Below, in pieces: positions 1 through 7,235 of a stretch of DNA of 12,428 nucleotides. Every line of letters begins with the position of its first letter. Position 1 is the stretch's first letter. The notes below the pieces were generated by a model. The model did not search any database. It worked only from the letters and a program-made list of their open reading frames with translations, and was not told the origin of the DNA. The DNA is from an uncultured Marinilabiliaceae bacterium. Lineage in GTDB: Bacteria; Bacteroidota; Bacteroidia; Bacteroidales; Marinilabiliaceae. The DNA lies in contig CAJONN010000040.1 in the NCBI GenBank assembly GCA_905235955.1, positions 1 through 12,428 of the forward strand, written 5' to 3'. A program made the translations under genes and the position numbers.

Positions 1-1541
1 ATGAGTTGTTGTTTGAGGTTGGCTTGTTTGTTGATTTCGTCAAACTGCTTTTTGAATTTGCCAAATAGTGCAAAGTCTGGTTTGCGCATAGTGTCGAGCA
101 CGTTTTTTGAGGTATGTTCGGGTGCCACTTTTAGTCGGCCACTTACGTGTTTTTCAATTAGTTCGCGCGTGTAGTCTTTGTGGCTTTGTGCTTCGGCATC
201 GTTGTGTCCTTCGCTCAGCATAATGTCGTATCTGATGCCACTGCCGATAAACGATTTTTTTACTTCGGGCAATGCATCGATGGCGTGGTATAGTTTTATT
301 AGTCGGCTAAGGTCGGTGTTGAGGTTTTTGCATACTTGTGGGAATAGGCATGATGGTTTGCGGCATACTTCGCATATTTTTTCGTCGTTGCCGTGCAGTC
401 CGTACATGTTGGCACTGGGGCCGCCAAGGTCGCTGATGTAGCCTTTGAACCAAGGTTGCTTTACGAGTTTGTGTACTTCGCGCATGATGCTCTCTTCGCT
501 TCGGGAGGCTATGAATTTGCCCTGATGAGCTGATATGGTGCAAAACGAGCATCCGCCAAAGCAGCCTCTGTGTAGGCATACCGAGTTTTTTATCATCTCG
601 AAGGCTGGTATGTCGCCTTTGCCATTGTAGCGAGGGTGTGGCTGATAAGTGTATGGCAGGTCAAACGATGCGTCAACCTCTTTTGAGGTCATAGGCGGAT
701 ATTGTGGGTTGAGCACTATTATTTTGTCGTAGCAGCGTTGTAGTAGGCGAGCTGCGTGTTTGCGGTTCGACTCTTCTTCTACGTGCCTAAAGTTTTTGGC
801 GTAGCACATTTTGTCGGCAAGGCACTCTTCATGGCTATATAGCTCAATGTCGTCCCAGTGTTTGTTTTTAGGCAGTTGGGCAGTTTGTGGAATGACAAAG
901 GCAGTTTGCGGTACGGTTTTGAGCGAGCTGAATGGTACACCTTTGCGCAGTAGTTGGGCTATTTCGGTAAGAGGTTTTTCGCCCATGCCATATACGAGCA
1001 AGTCAGCTTCTGAGTCTATCAAGATGCTTGGCATAAGTGTGTCTTTCCAATAGTCGTAGTGCGTAACGCGTCTGAGCGACGCCTCGATGCCACCTAATAG
1101 CACTGGCACATCGGGGTAGAGCATTTTGAGTATTTTGGTGTAGACGATAGAGGGGTAGTCGGGGCGGGCACCAGCGCGTCCGCCGGGTGTGTATGCATCA
1201 TCGCTTCGGCGACGGCGAGCTGCGGTGTAGTGGTTTACCATAGAGTCCATTGCTCCGGGCGATACGGCAAAGAAGTAGCGTGGCTTGCCAAGCTTCTTGA
1301 AGTCGCGTAGGTCGTCTTGCCAGTTGGGTTGTGGCACTATTGCAACCTTCATTCCGCAAGCTTCGAGTACTCTGCCAACTACGGCTGCGCCAAACGATGG
1401 ATGGTCAACGTAAGCATCGCCTGAGAAGAGAATAACATCGAGTTGGTCCCAGCCAAGCTGTTCTACCTCTTTTTTTGATGTAGGCAAGAAGTGTAGCGTG
1501 GCCGATGGGGTAGTATTGTTGTTTGGTGCGGAATGTGGCAT
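1..1541 (-). CDS. ygiQ: YgiQ-family radical SAM protein, C-terminus cut by window edge
   Basis: I translated the minus strand from the ATG at 1541; the frame is open to position 1, giving 513 residues with no stop, so the C-terminus lies outside the window. The N-terminus has the YgiQ/UPF0313 hallmarks: FLPTSKKEVE and LFSGDAYVDHPSFGAAVVG, then LLGGIEASLRR. The radical SAM cluster motif CFGGCSFC (CX3CX2C) uses C327, C331 and C334 and should bind a 4Fe-4S cluster and S-adenosylmethionine. A second cysteine group (CEVCRKPSC, then C five residues later) near residue 400 is also typical of the family. Full-length relatives are about 600-700 residues, so roughly 100-200 are missing. The physiological reaction of YgiQ is not established. 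The gene diverges from the PgpH-like gene across a 120-nt spacer. No frameshift is seen. Family assignment is firm; function is unknown. Confidence 0.95.
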   Translation of the reverse strand, partial: MPHSAPNNNTTPSATLHFLPTSKKEVEQLGWDQLDVILFSGDAYVDHPSFGAAVVGRVLEACGMKVAIVPQPNWQDDLRDFKKLGKPRYFFAVSPGAMDSMVNHYTAARRRRSDDAYTPGGRAGARPDYPSIVYTKILKMLYPDVPVLLGGIEASLRRVTHYDYWKDTLMPSILIDSEADLLVYGMGEKPLTEIAQLLRKGVPFSSLKTVPQTAFVIPQTAQLPKNKHWDDIELYSHEECLADKMCYAKNFRHVEEESNRKHAARLLQRCYDKIIVLNPQYPPMTSKEVDASFDLPYTYQPHPRYNGKGDIPAFEMIKNSVCLHRGCFGGCSFCTISAHQGKFIASRSEESIMREVHKLVKQPWFKGYISDLGGPSANMYGLHGNDEKICEVCRKPSCLFPQVCKNLNTDLSRLIKLYHAIDALPEVKKSFIGSGIRYDIMLSEGHNDAEAQSHKDYTRELIEKHVSGRLKVAPEHTSKNVLDTMRKPDFALFGKFKKQFDEINKQANLKQQL

Positions 1542-1562
1542 AATATTTTTTTATGGTAAGTG

Positions 1563-1570
1563 CAAAACTA
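1563..1570 (-). promoter_or_regulatory. Candidate -7 element for the ygiQ-family gene
   Basis: On the minus strand this reads TAGTTTTG, an exact match to the Bacteroidota -7 consensus TAnnTTTG, placed to give a leader of about 15 nt. No good TTTG -33 box sits 19-21 nt upstream. A second exact match, TAATTTTG, lies on the same strand at 1605-1612 and would give a leader of about 57 nt. I cannot decide between them. Confidence 0.35.
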
Positions 1571-1590
1571 CAATTATTCGGTCGATATAG

Positions 1591-1622
1591 TTTGTTTCAA
1601 ACCGCAAAATTATATTTATTTG
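1591..1622 (+). promoter_or_regulatory. Candidate promoter for the PgpH-like operon
   Basis: TTTG at 1591-1594 is followed after exactly 20 nt by TTTATTTG at 1615-1622. This fits the Bacteroidota -33/-7 arrangement (TTTG, 19-21 nt, TAnnTTTG) with one mismatch in the -7 box. The predicted start of transcription near 1629 gives a leader of about 33 nt before the ATG at 1662. It would serve the five-gene plus-strand run. Confidence 0.45.
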
Positions 1623-1661
1623 CATTTTATAAGAAAAGAGAATATTATACAACGGATAGTT

Positions 1662-3782
1662 ATGAAAGAGTGGATAAGGCGTCAGTGGCATCAATACTAC
1701 AAGCCTTTTTATCGCATAGTTGCTTTTGTTGCAGCTGCATTTCTGATGGTGTTGTCGTTTCCGAATGTAGAAAAAATACAGTATGAATATGAGTTGCATC
1801 GTCCGTGGCGACATGAAAATATCATAGCACCATTTGATTTTCCGATATACAAAAACGACAATGAGATAGCCGTAGAGCGCGATAGTATTTTGAAAAATTT
1901 TCGTCCATATTATCGTCGCGATAGCATTTCAAAGGTTGATATTGAGGTTAATATCAACCACATGTTGGAGCTTTATCACAACAAACTTACAATGATATGC
2001 CCCTCAACGGTAAATGTCGATACGGTTCGTTCGCTCATAAAGCATATACTGATGAGTGTAGAGCTGAATGAGTATAAACAAGGTGTGCTTGAAATGCCTG
2101 AACAGGCTGAGCAGAGCGACCAAAATTATGAGCTCATGATAATTGATGGCAATGTGCTTGAGCCATACACCTTGAGTGAATTGCTTACACTTGGCGAGGC
2201 ATATTCGAAGCTTTCGAGCGAATTGGAGAGCAAACTCTATTTGCATTATGGCAACAATGCATCGTGGGTGAGCATGTTAGTAGAGAGGTTGCCACTTACC
2301 GACCTCGTTACCGCCAATGTGATATTTGATACCGAACGCACCAACATAGAGCGCGACGAACGACTTGCTGATATGTCTATATCGTCAGGCAAAGTGTTGG
2401 CAGGGCAGAAGATAGTTAGCACAGGCGATATAGTCGACAAACGTACCGCACGCCTCATCGAGTCGCTCAAAAAAGCCTCTGAAATACAATATGGTATAGG
2501 TAGCCGAACTGCTCCAATTATATTAGGTCAGTGCTTAATGATATTGAGTCTTCTTACCACATTGTTTCTCTTTCTCAAATATTTTCGCAACGATGTGTTT
2601 CAGCGCCTGCGTAGCGTCAACTTCATACTCCTTATCATGACAATATTTGTTGTCGGAGCCGGATTGGTAGCGCAGCGCCATGGCAATATCAGCTTCATCA
2701 TACCATTTGTAGTGTCGCCCATATTGCTTCGTACCTTCCTCGACTCGCGTTTGGCAATGTATGTGCACACCATAACCATACTGATAATATCGTTTTTGGC
2801 TCACAATAGTCATCTATTCATACTCTTGCACATCCCAGCCGGAATGATGGCAATAATATCGCTCATCATCCTCTCGAAGCGTAGTCAGATAGTGAAGACC
2901 TCGATAATAGTGTTTGTTACATATACATTTATATATATAGGATACAATATTTGGCAAACAGGCGAATATGAAGCCATCAATCCGTATGTGCTTACAATGT
3001 TTGCCATCAACGGATTGTTTATGTTGCTAAGCTATCCGCTCATCTACATTTTTGAGAGATTGTTTGGCTTTATCTCAGATGTTACTTTGCTCGAACTATC
3101 TGACAGCAACAACCAGCTATTGCGTCAGCTATCAGAAAAAGCACCGGGCACCTTTCAGCACTCGGTTCAAGTGGGTAACTTAGGACAAGAGGTGGCAATA
3201 CGCATAGGTGCCAACGGTATGATGGTGCGTGCAGGTGCAATGTATCATGATTTAGGTAAAATAGTAACACCGGGTTATTTTACTGAAAATCAGGTATCTG
3301 GCGTTAATCCGCACGAAGGGTTAGACTACATAGAGTCAGCTCAAATAGTTATTCAGCACGTAGCCAATGGCGTTAAATTGGCACGCAAATACAACATTCC
3401 GCAGCAAATAATAGATATCATACGCACACATCATGGCTGTTCGCAAGCCATATACTTCTACCGTTCGTGGTGCAACGCACACCCCAACGAGCAGCCCGAC
3501 ATGACCAAATTTACCTATCCGGGTCCGCTGCCTCAAACCAAAGAACAAGCCATAGTGATGATGGCCGATGCCGTAGAAGCAAGCTCGAAAAGCCTCAAAG
3601 AGTATACAGACAAATCAATAGATGAATTGGTAGAGAAGATAATAAATATGCAAGTAGATTTGAAGCAATTTGCTGATTCTCCAATAACATTCAACGATAT
3701 AAAAATAGCAAAAGAAGTTTTCAAAGAAAAACTCAAAAACATCTATCACGGCAGAATACAATATCCTGAACTGCTCAAATGA
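1662..3782 (+). CDS. pgpH: 7TM-HD family phosphodiesterase, PgpH-like (predicted c-di-AMP hydrolase)
   Basis: Predicted membrane-bound HD phosphodiesterase of 706 residues. One N-terminal membrane segment (about 18-36) is followed by an extracytoplasmic 7TMR-HDED-type region (about 45-275), a block of about seven membrane segments (about 284-463) and a cytoplasmic HD domain (about 495-690). The metal-ligand pattern of PgpH-type HD domains is complete: H500, H529-D530 (in MYHDLGK), H566, H590-H591 and D636. Characterised relatives hydrolyse cyclic di-AMP to pApA, so that is the expected reaction; it is inferred from the family. I chose the ATG at 1662 (MKEWIRRQW) because it gives a short positively charged N-terminus before the first membrane segment. 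The frame stays open back to a GTG at 1560, but those 34 codons overlap the likely promoter. It is the first gene of a plus-strand run, with mazG 28 nt downstream. Confidence 0.9.
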   Translation: MKEWIRRQWHQYYKPFYRIVAFVAAAFLMVLSFPNVEKIQYEYELHRPWRHENIIAPFDFPIYKNDNEIAVERDSILKNFRPYYRRDSISKVDIEVNINHMLELYHNKLTMICPSTVNVDTVRSLIKHILMSVELNEYKQGVLEMPEQAEQSDQNYELMIIDGNVLEPYTLSELLTLGEAYSKLSSELESKLYLHYGNNASWVSMLVERLPLTDLVTANVIFDTERTNIERDERLADMSISSGKVLAGQKIVSTGDIVDKRTARLIESLKKASEIQYGIGSRTAPIILGQCLMILSLLTTLFLFLKYFRNDVFQRLRSVNFILLIMTIFVVGAGLVAQRHGNISFIIPFVVSPILLRTFLDSRLAMYVHTITILIISFLAHNSHLFILLHIPAGMMAIISLIILSKRSQIVKTSIIVFVTYTFIYIGYNIWQTGEYEAINPYVLTMFAINGLFMLLSYPLIYIFERLFGFISDVTLLELSDSNNQLLRQLSEKAPGTFQHSVQVGNLGQEVAIRIGANGMMVRAGAMYHDLGKIVTPGYFTENQVSGVNPHEGLDYIESAQIVIQHVANGVKLARKYNIPQQIIDIIRTHHGCSQAIYFYRSWCNAHPNEQPDMTKFTYPGPLPQTKEQAIVMMADAVEASSKSLKEYTDKSIDELVEKIINMQVDLKQFADSPITFNDIKIAKEVFKEKLKNIYHGRIQYPELLK

Positions 3783-3810
3783 TAGTATTTTATTATACGA
3801 ACTGAAAAAT

Positions 3811-4608
3811 ATGGATAAAACAACAGAACAATATCAACGTTTTGGAGAGATACTGCGTCGCCTCAGAAAAGAGTGTCCATGGGACAAAGAACAAACGTGG
3901 CAAAGCCTCCGAACCAACACCATAGAAGAGGTATACGAACTATCTGATGCAATACAAAAATCGGCAACAACCAATACAGACAACGATGTAAAAAAAGAGC
4001 TTGGTGACGTATTTTTGCACGTATGTTTCTATGCACTAATAGCTGAAGAACAAGGCAAATTTGACCTTGGCGACGTAATAGACGCACTATGCCAAAAACT
4101 CATATTCAGGCATCCACACGTATTTGGCACAACCAAAGCAACATCGGCAGCCGAAGTGAGCAGCAACTGGGAACAGATAAAACTAAAAGAGAAAGATGGC
4201 AACAAAAGCGTACTTGGTGGCGTGCCCGATGCATTGCCAGCGCTCATCAAAGCATATCGCATACAAGGCAAAGCCAAAGGCGTAGGCTTCGATTGGAACG
4301 ATGTGAGCGGTGCATGGGACAAAGTGAGAGAAGAGATAGACGAATTTAACACAGAGGCACAAGCCAACAATCGTGACGCAATGGAAGACGAGTTTGGCGA
4401 TGTGCTCTTTTCGCTCATCAACATAGCGCGCCATTATCACATCAATCCGGAAAATGCACTCGAACGCACCAATCAAAAATTCATCCGCCGATTCAACTAT
4501 CTTGAAGAACATACCATCAAACAAGGTAAAAACCTAAAAGAGATGACACTTGAAGAGATGGATAAATATTGGGATGAAGCCAAAAAACAAGAGAAACAAC
4601 AAGCGTAA
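3811..4608 (+). CDS. mazG: Nucleoside triphosphate pyrophosphohydrolase MazG
   Basis: A 265-residue protein, close to the length of E. coli MazG, with two tandem MazG domains. The first has E39, E40 and E43 (TIEEVYE) followed by E63 and D66 (ELGDVF). The second has E174, E175 and E178 (REEIDE) followed by E194 and D197 (EFGDVLF). These are the EExxE...ExxD magnesium-binding sets of all-alpha NTP pyrophosphatases. The connecting region contains the typical WEQIKLKEK and GVGFDW segments. MazG enzymes cleave NTPs or dNTPs to monophosphate and pyrophosphate in the cytoplasm and are thought to clean the nucleotide pool or lower alarmone levels. The ATG at 3811 follows an A-rich stretch, usual in this phylum. 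The gene lies 28 nt after the PgpH-like gene and 15 nt before the class IV PLP enzyme, so it is probably in the same transcript. No mazEF toxin-antitoxin genes are near, so this is the housekeeping type. Confidence 0.95.
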   Translation: MDKTTEQYQRFGEILRRLRKECPWDKEQTWQSLRTNTIEEVYELSDAIQKSATTNTDNDVKKELGDVFLHVCFYALIAEEQGKFDLGDVIDALCQKLIFRHPHVFGTTKATSAAEVSSNWEQIKLKEKDGNKSVLGGVPDALPALIKAYRIQGKAKGVGFDWNDVSGAWDKVREEIDEFNTEAQANNRDAMEDEFGDVLFSLINIARHYHINPENALERTNQKFIRRFNYLEEHTIKQGKNLKEMTLEEMDKYWDEAKKQEKQQA

Positions 4609-4623
4609 AAATACTGAGCAACA

Positions 4624-5409
4624 ATGTATTATATAGGAAATAGCATAATAAAAAACGGCAAAGTAGAGCCACTGAGCGAACAAGAACCCATAGGCATAGA
4701 CAACGAAATATACGAACTATTGCGAGTGCAAAACGGCAAGCCAATATTCTTGCAAGACCACCTCAACCGCTTGCGCCAAACATTGCTTGCATCAGGCATA
4801 GACACAAACATAATCAGCAACATAGAGCAACTCATTGATTGGCTCATCATCTGCAACCAACAAAGCAACTGCAACCTACGCATCAGCATAAACTCAAAGC
4901 AAACAATGCAAGCCGGTTTCGTGCCATCTGAATATCCAACGAAACAAATGTATGACAAAGGCGTAAAAACAAGCATACTTGATGCCATACGCACAACACC
5001 AAAGCTCAAGATATACCACGCTCAGATGCGACAAGAGGCACTCGAACAACAAACCTACGAGCAAACCTACGAATCGCTCTTAGTCAACGACATAAACCAA
5101 ATAACTGAAGGTAGCCGGTCGAACGTATTTTTCATCAAAGATAATAGCGTGTACACCGCACCAAGCAGAATGGTTTTGAGTGGTATAATAAGAGAAAAAG
5201 TGATAGAAATATGCAATAAAAAAGGAATACCACTACTCGAAATACCTGTAGATGAAACAGAAATAGGCTCATTCGACAAAGCATTCCTGACAAGCACACC
5301 TATGCGCGTATTGCCCATAAGTTCCATTGGCAACGTAGAATACAAAATGGAGAACAAAGTACTTGCCATAATAATGGACGAAATCGAAAAAATGGTTCAA
5401 CAACAATGA
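4624..5409 (+). CDS. Class IV PLP-dependent aminotransferase / aminodeoxychorismate lyase-like
   Basis: A 261-residue fold-type IV PLP enzyme. It has an N-terminal strand region with FLQDHLNRLRQTL (about 42-54), the likely Schiff-base lysine K129 in LKIYHAQMRQEA, and ITEGSRSNVFF (160-170) in which E162 is the expected PLP-nitrogen ligand. LSGIIREKV (185-193) and FLTSTPMRVLP (221-231) complete the usual pattern. The family includes 4-amino-4-deoxychorismate lyase (PabC), branched-chain aminotransferase and D-amino-acid transaminase. Length and the short N-terminus look closest to PabC-like proteins, but there is no pabA or pabB nearby and I cannot fix the substrate. It starts 15 nt after mazG, and its TGA overlaps the next gene's ATG (ATGA, 4 nt), which suggests coupled translation. 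It is cytoplasmic. Isoleucine is mostly encoded by ATA (11 of the first 16). Confidence 0.88.
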   Translation: MYYIGNSIIKNGKVEPLSEQEPIGIDNEIYELLRVQNGKPIFLQDHLNRLRQTLLASGIDTNIISNIEQLIDWLIICNQQSNCNLRISINSKQTMQAGFVPSEYPTKQMYDKGVKTSILDAIRTTPKLKIYHAQMRQEALEQQTYEQTYESLLVNDINQITEGSRSNVFFIKDNSVYTAPSRMVLSGIIREKVIEICNKKGIPLLEIPVDETEIGSFDKAFLTSTPMRVLPISSIGNVEYKMENKVLAIIMDEIEKMVQQQ

Positions 5410-6146
5410 ATAATAAAGAAGCAAAAATGAGAAATCTACTTCTTGCATTGCTTGCCTGCACCACAACACTTATGCTTGTAGCGTGTGGACATGAAACGGC
5501 AACAACTGTGCCAGTAGAAGGCGTTGTAGAATATGACATTATGTATTCTGGCAACATCAAAGCCAACAACATAACCTGTAGCATGCTACCTTCAAAAATA
5601 AAATGCAGATACAACAAAGACGGCTTCAAACTATCGAGCCAAGCCGGATTGGGTATGGCCAAACTATCAATAGTTGCAACCTCTGACGATAGCTACATGA
5701 CAATGGACATCAATGGCGACAAATATCTTGCACCCTTTGCCAAACTCTTTACCGAAGAAGACTATCAACGACGCAACACGCAAATAAAACTCAACGAAAG
5801 CGAAGAGACCGAAATAGTAGCCGGATGGGAGTCGAAACTAACCACAGCAGTATGCCAATCGCCCATAGGGGAAGTGAGAATAGACACATACTACGTGCCA
5901 GAACCTAGGCTAAACAGAGAACTGAAAGACAGTCCGATACCAAATGTGCCAGGTCTTATCACCGCACTAAAAATAACCAATGCAGACTCGAATGTAATAA
6001 TAATACTCAGCGACATTTATACTGACAAAGTATCGAGCGACGAATTTATCCGCCCAACAGCATATTGCAACAGAGAAACCAACAGAGAAAATATTGACTC
6101 GCTCATAATCAGTAATTTACCAATATTATCAAAGGTCGATTTCTGA
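5406..6146 (+). CDS. Small lipoprotein of unknown function (GLPGLI/DUF4412-like)
   Basis: A 246-residue predicted lipoprotein. A basic N-terminus and hydrophobic stretch (about 9-25) end in a lipobox LVAC, with C27 as the lipidation site. The mature part starts with a short linker, then V-EGVVEYDIMYSG, and is strand-rich. The segment PIPNVPGLITALKI (about 178-191), preceded by DTYYVPEP, resembles the PGLI region of GLPGLI/DUF4412-type Bacteroidota envelope proteins, but this is a weak resemblance judged by eye. Two starts are possible: the ATG at 5406 that overlaps the upstream stop, and an ATG at 5427 just before the signal peptide; both leave the lipobox intact. Role unknown. Co-transcription with the PLP enzyme is likely from the 4-nt overlap; the two probably need not act together, since one is cytoplasmic and the other is in the envelope. 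Confidence 0.8.
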   Translation: MNNKEAKMRNLLLALLACTTTLMLVACGHETATTVPVEGVVEYDIMYSGNIKANNITCSMLPSKIKCRYNKDGFKLSSQAGLGMAKLSIVATSDDSYMTMDINGDKYLAPFAKLFTEEDYQRRNTQIKLNESEETEIVAGWESKLTTAVCQSPIGEVRIDTYYVPEPRLNRELKDSPIPNVPGLITALKITNADSNVIIILSDIYTDKVSSDEFIRPTAYCNRETNRENIDSLIISNLPILSKVDF

Positions 6147-6195
6147 AAGAGGAGTTAGCCTAAAAGTTTATCCAGAAAAAAAGAGACAAGAAAAA

Positions 6196-7107
6196 ATGGG
6201 TGTAGTAGTGGCCACACAAATGGTCGTATTGTTTACAATAGTAATTGTAGGATTTTTATTAAGAAAGAAGGGTACAATAAATCATGAATTTAGTAGGCAG
6301 CTGTCATCGTTTGTTATCAACATATCGTGTCCGTGCCTTATAATTTCATCGGTGCTAACCGACAATCATCCAGACGCATCGCTCATTTTGCCACTCATAG
6401 CGCTAAGTTTTGCTACCTACGCATTTCTCATAGTCATAGCATTCATATTGCCTCGCTATATGCCCATCGACCATGCCAACGATGGGCTTTTTGGCTTTAT
6501 GATAACATTTGGCAACGTAGGCTTCATTGGCTATCCGGTGGTAGCAAGCATATTTGGAGCCAATGCCGTATTCTATGCATCGATACTCAACTTTCCGAAC
6601 ACATTGCTCGTCTTCGCCATTGGCACACTATTCGTTTCGGGCAACTATAAGCATGTGCGTTTCGACCCAAAAATACTTTATAGTCCGGGACTTATAGCCT
6701 CGTATGTGTCAATAGCCATAGTTGCATTAGATCTTAGTGCTCCGCAACCTATTGCGCAGATATTCAATTTGTTGGGTAGTATGACAGTGCCATCAGCATT
6801 GCTCATTATAGGTTCGTCGATGGCGCAAATACCACTGAAAAAAATGTTGGGTTCGAGAGGTGTGTATATCATGGCGGCACTTAGGCTCATCATATTGCCA
6901 TATGTCATATTGCAAACATGTAGAGCTTTGGGAGTAAACGAACTTATTAGCAACATCAACGTCATCATCATAGCTATGCCAGTAGCATCGTTTGGTACAT
7001 TGTTTTGCATCAAATATGGCAAGGGCGAAGATGTGATGGCGCAAGGTACTTTTATAACAACACTGCTTTCAGTACTTACAATTCCAATAGTTGCAATGTT
7101 TTTGTGA
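6196..7107 (+). CDS. AEC-family transporter (auxin efflux carrier / malate permease type)
   Basis: A 303-residue inner-membrane protein with about ten hydrophobic segments arranged in two halves. Family signatures are visible: VINISCPCLIISSVL (40-54) in the first half, TFGNVGFIGYPVV (104-116) with the conserved asparagine N107, LLIIGSSMA (202-210), and MPVASFGTLF (261-270) near the C-terminus. Members of the auxin efflux carrier family in bacteria move organic acids such as malate, or other anions; the substrate cannot be read from sequence. The ATG at 6196 follows an A-rich leader; M9 at 6220 is a less likely start. The gap to the lipoprotein gene is 49 nt with no clear promoter or terminator, so it may be read through from the operon upstream. 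Confidence 0.9.
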   Translation: MGVVVATQMVVLFTIVIVGFLLRKKGTINHEFSRQLSSFVINISCPCLIISSVLTDNHPDASLILPLIALSFATYAFLIVIAFILPRYMPIDHANDGLFGFMITFGNVGFIGYPVVASIFGANAVFYASILNFPNTLLVFAIGTLFVSGNYKHVRFDPKILYSPGLIASYVSIAIVALDLSAPQPIAQIFNLLGSMTVPSALLIIGSSMAQIPLKKMLGSRGVYIMAALRLIILPYVILQTCRALGVNELISNINVIIIAMPVASFGTLFCIKYGKGEDVMAQGTFITTLLSVLTIPIVAMFL

Positions 7108-7115
7108 TGTTTATA

Positions 7116-7147
7116 AAATAGACCAATAGCCTATTTGTACCGACAAA
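7116..7147 (+). other. Small overlapping inverted repeats after the AEC gene
   Basis: AAATAG at 7116-7121 pairs with CTATTT at 7131-7136, and TTTGT at 7134-7138 pairs with ACAAA at 7143-7147. The two hairpins overlap and could be alternatives. There is no following T-tract, so I do not call a terminator; an operator or chance AT-rich pairing are equally possible. Confidence 0.2.
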
Positions 7148-7175
7148 CGAATAGTTCTCTCTTATTTCAATTGTC

Positions 7176-7183
7176 TAATTTTG
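7176..7183 (+). promoter_or_regulatory. Candidate -7 element for the TonB-dependent receptor gene
   Basis: TAATTTTG is an exact match to TAnnTTTG. Transcription would start near 7190, leaving a leader of about 45 nt before the ATG at 7236. No clear TTTG -33 box is found at 19-21 nt upstream, so support is partial. Confidence 0.38.
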
Positions 7184-7235
7184 CCAACGTAAAAATTTAA
7201 TAAAATAACTATAAGTGAATCAATCTGTATAAAAG

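Noticed and set aside
178..441. Plus-strand open frames inside the ygiQ-family gene (also 811-1053)
   Set aside because: They lie opposite a continuous minus-strand frame with strong family motifs and show no recognisable protein features.
1560..1661. In-frame GTG extension of the PgpH-like gene by 34 codons
   Set aside because: It overlaps the candidate promoter at 1591-1622, and its residues do not resemble the charged N-terminus before the first membrane segment. The ATG at 1662 fits better.
7116..7147. Rho-independent terminator after the AEC transporter gene
   Set aside because: The stems are short and AT-rich and lack a following T-tract. They are recorded only as weak inverted repeats.
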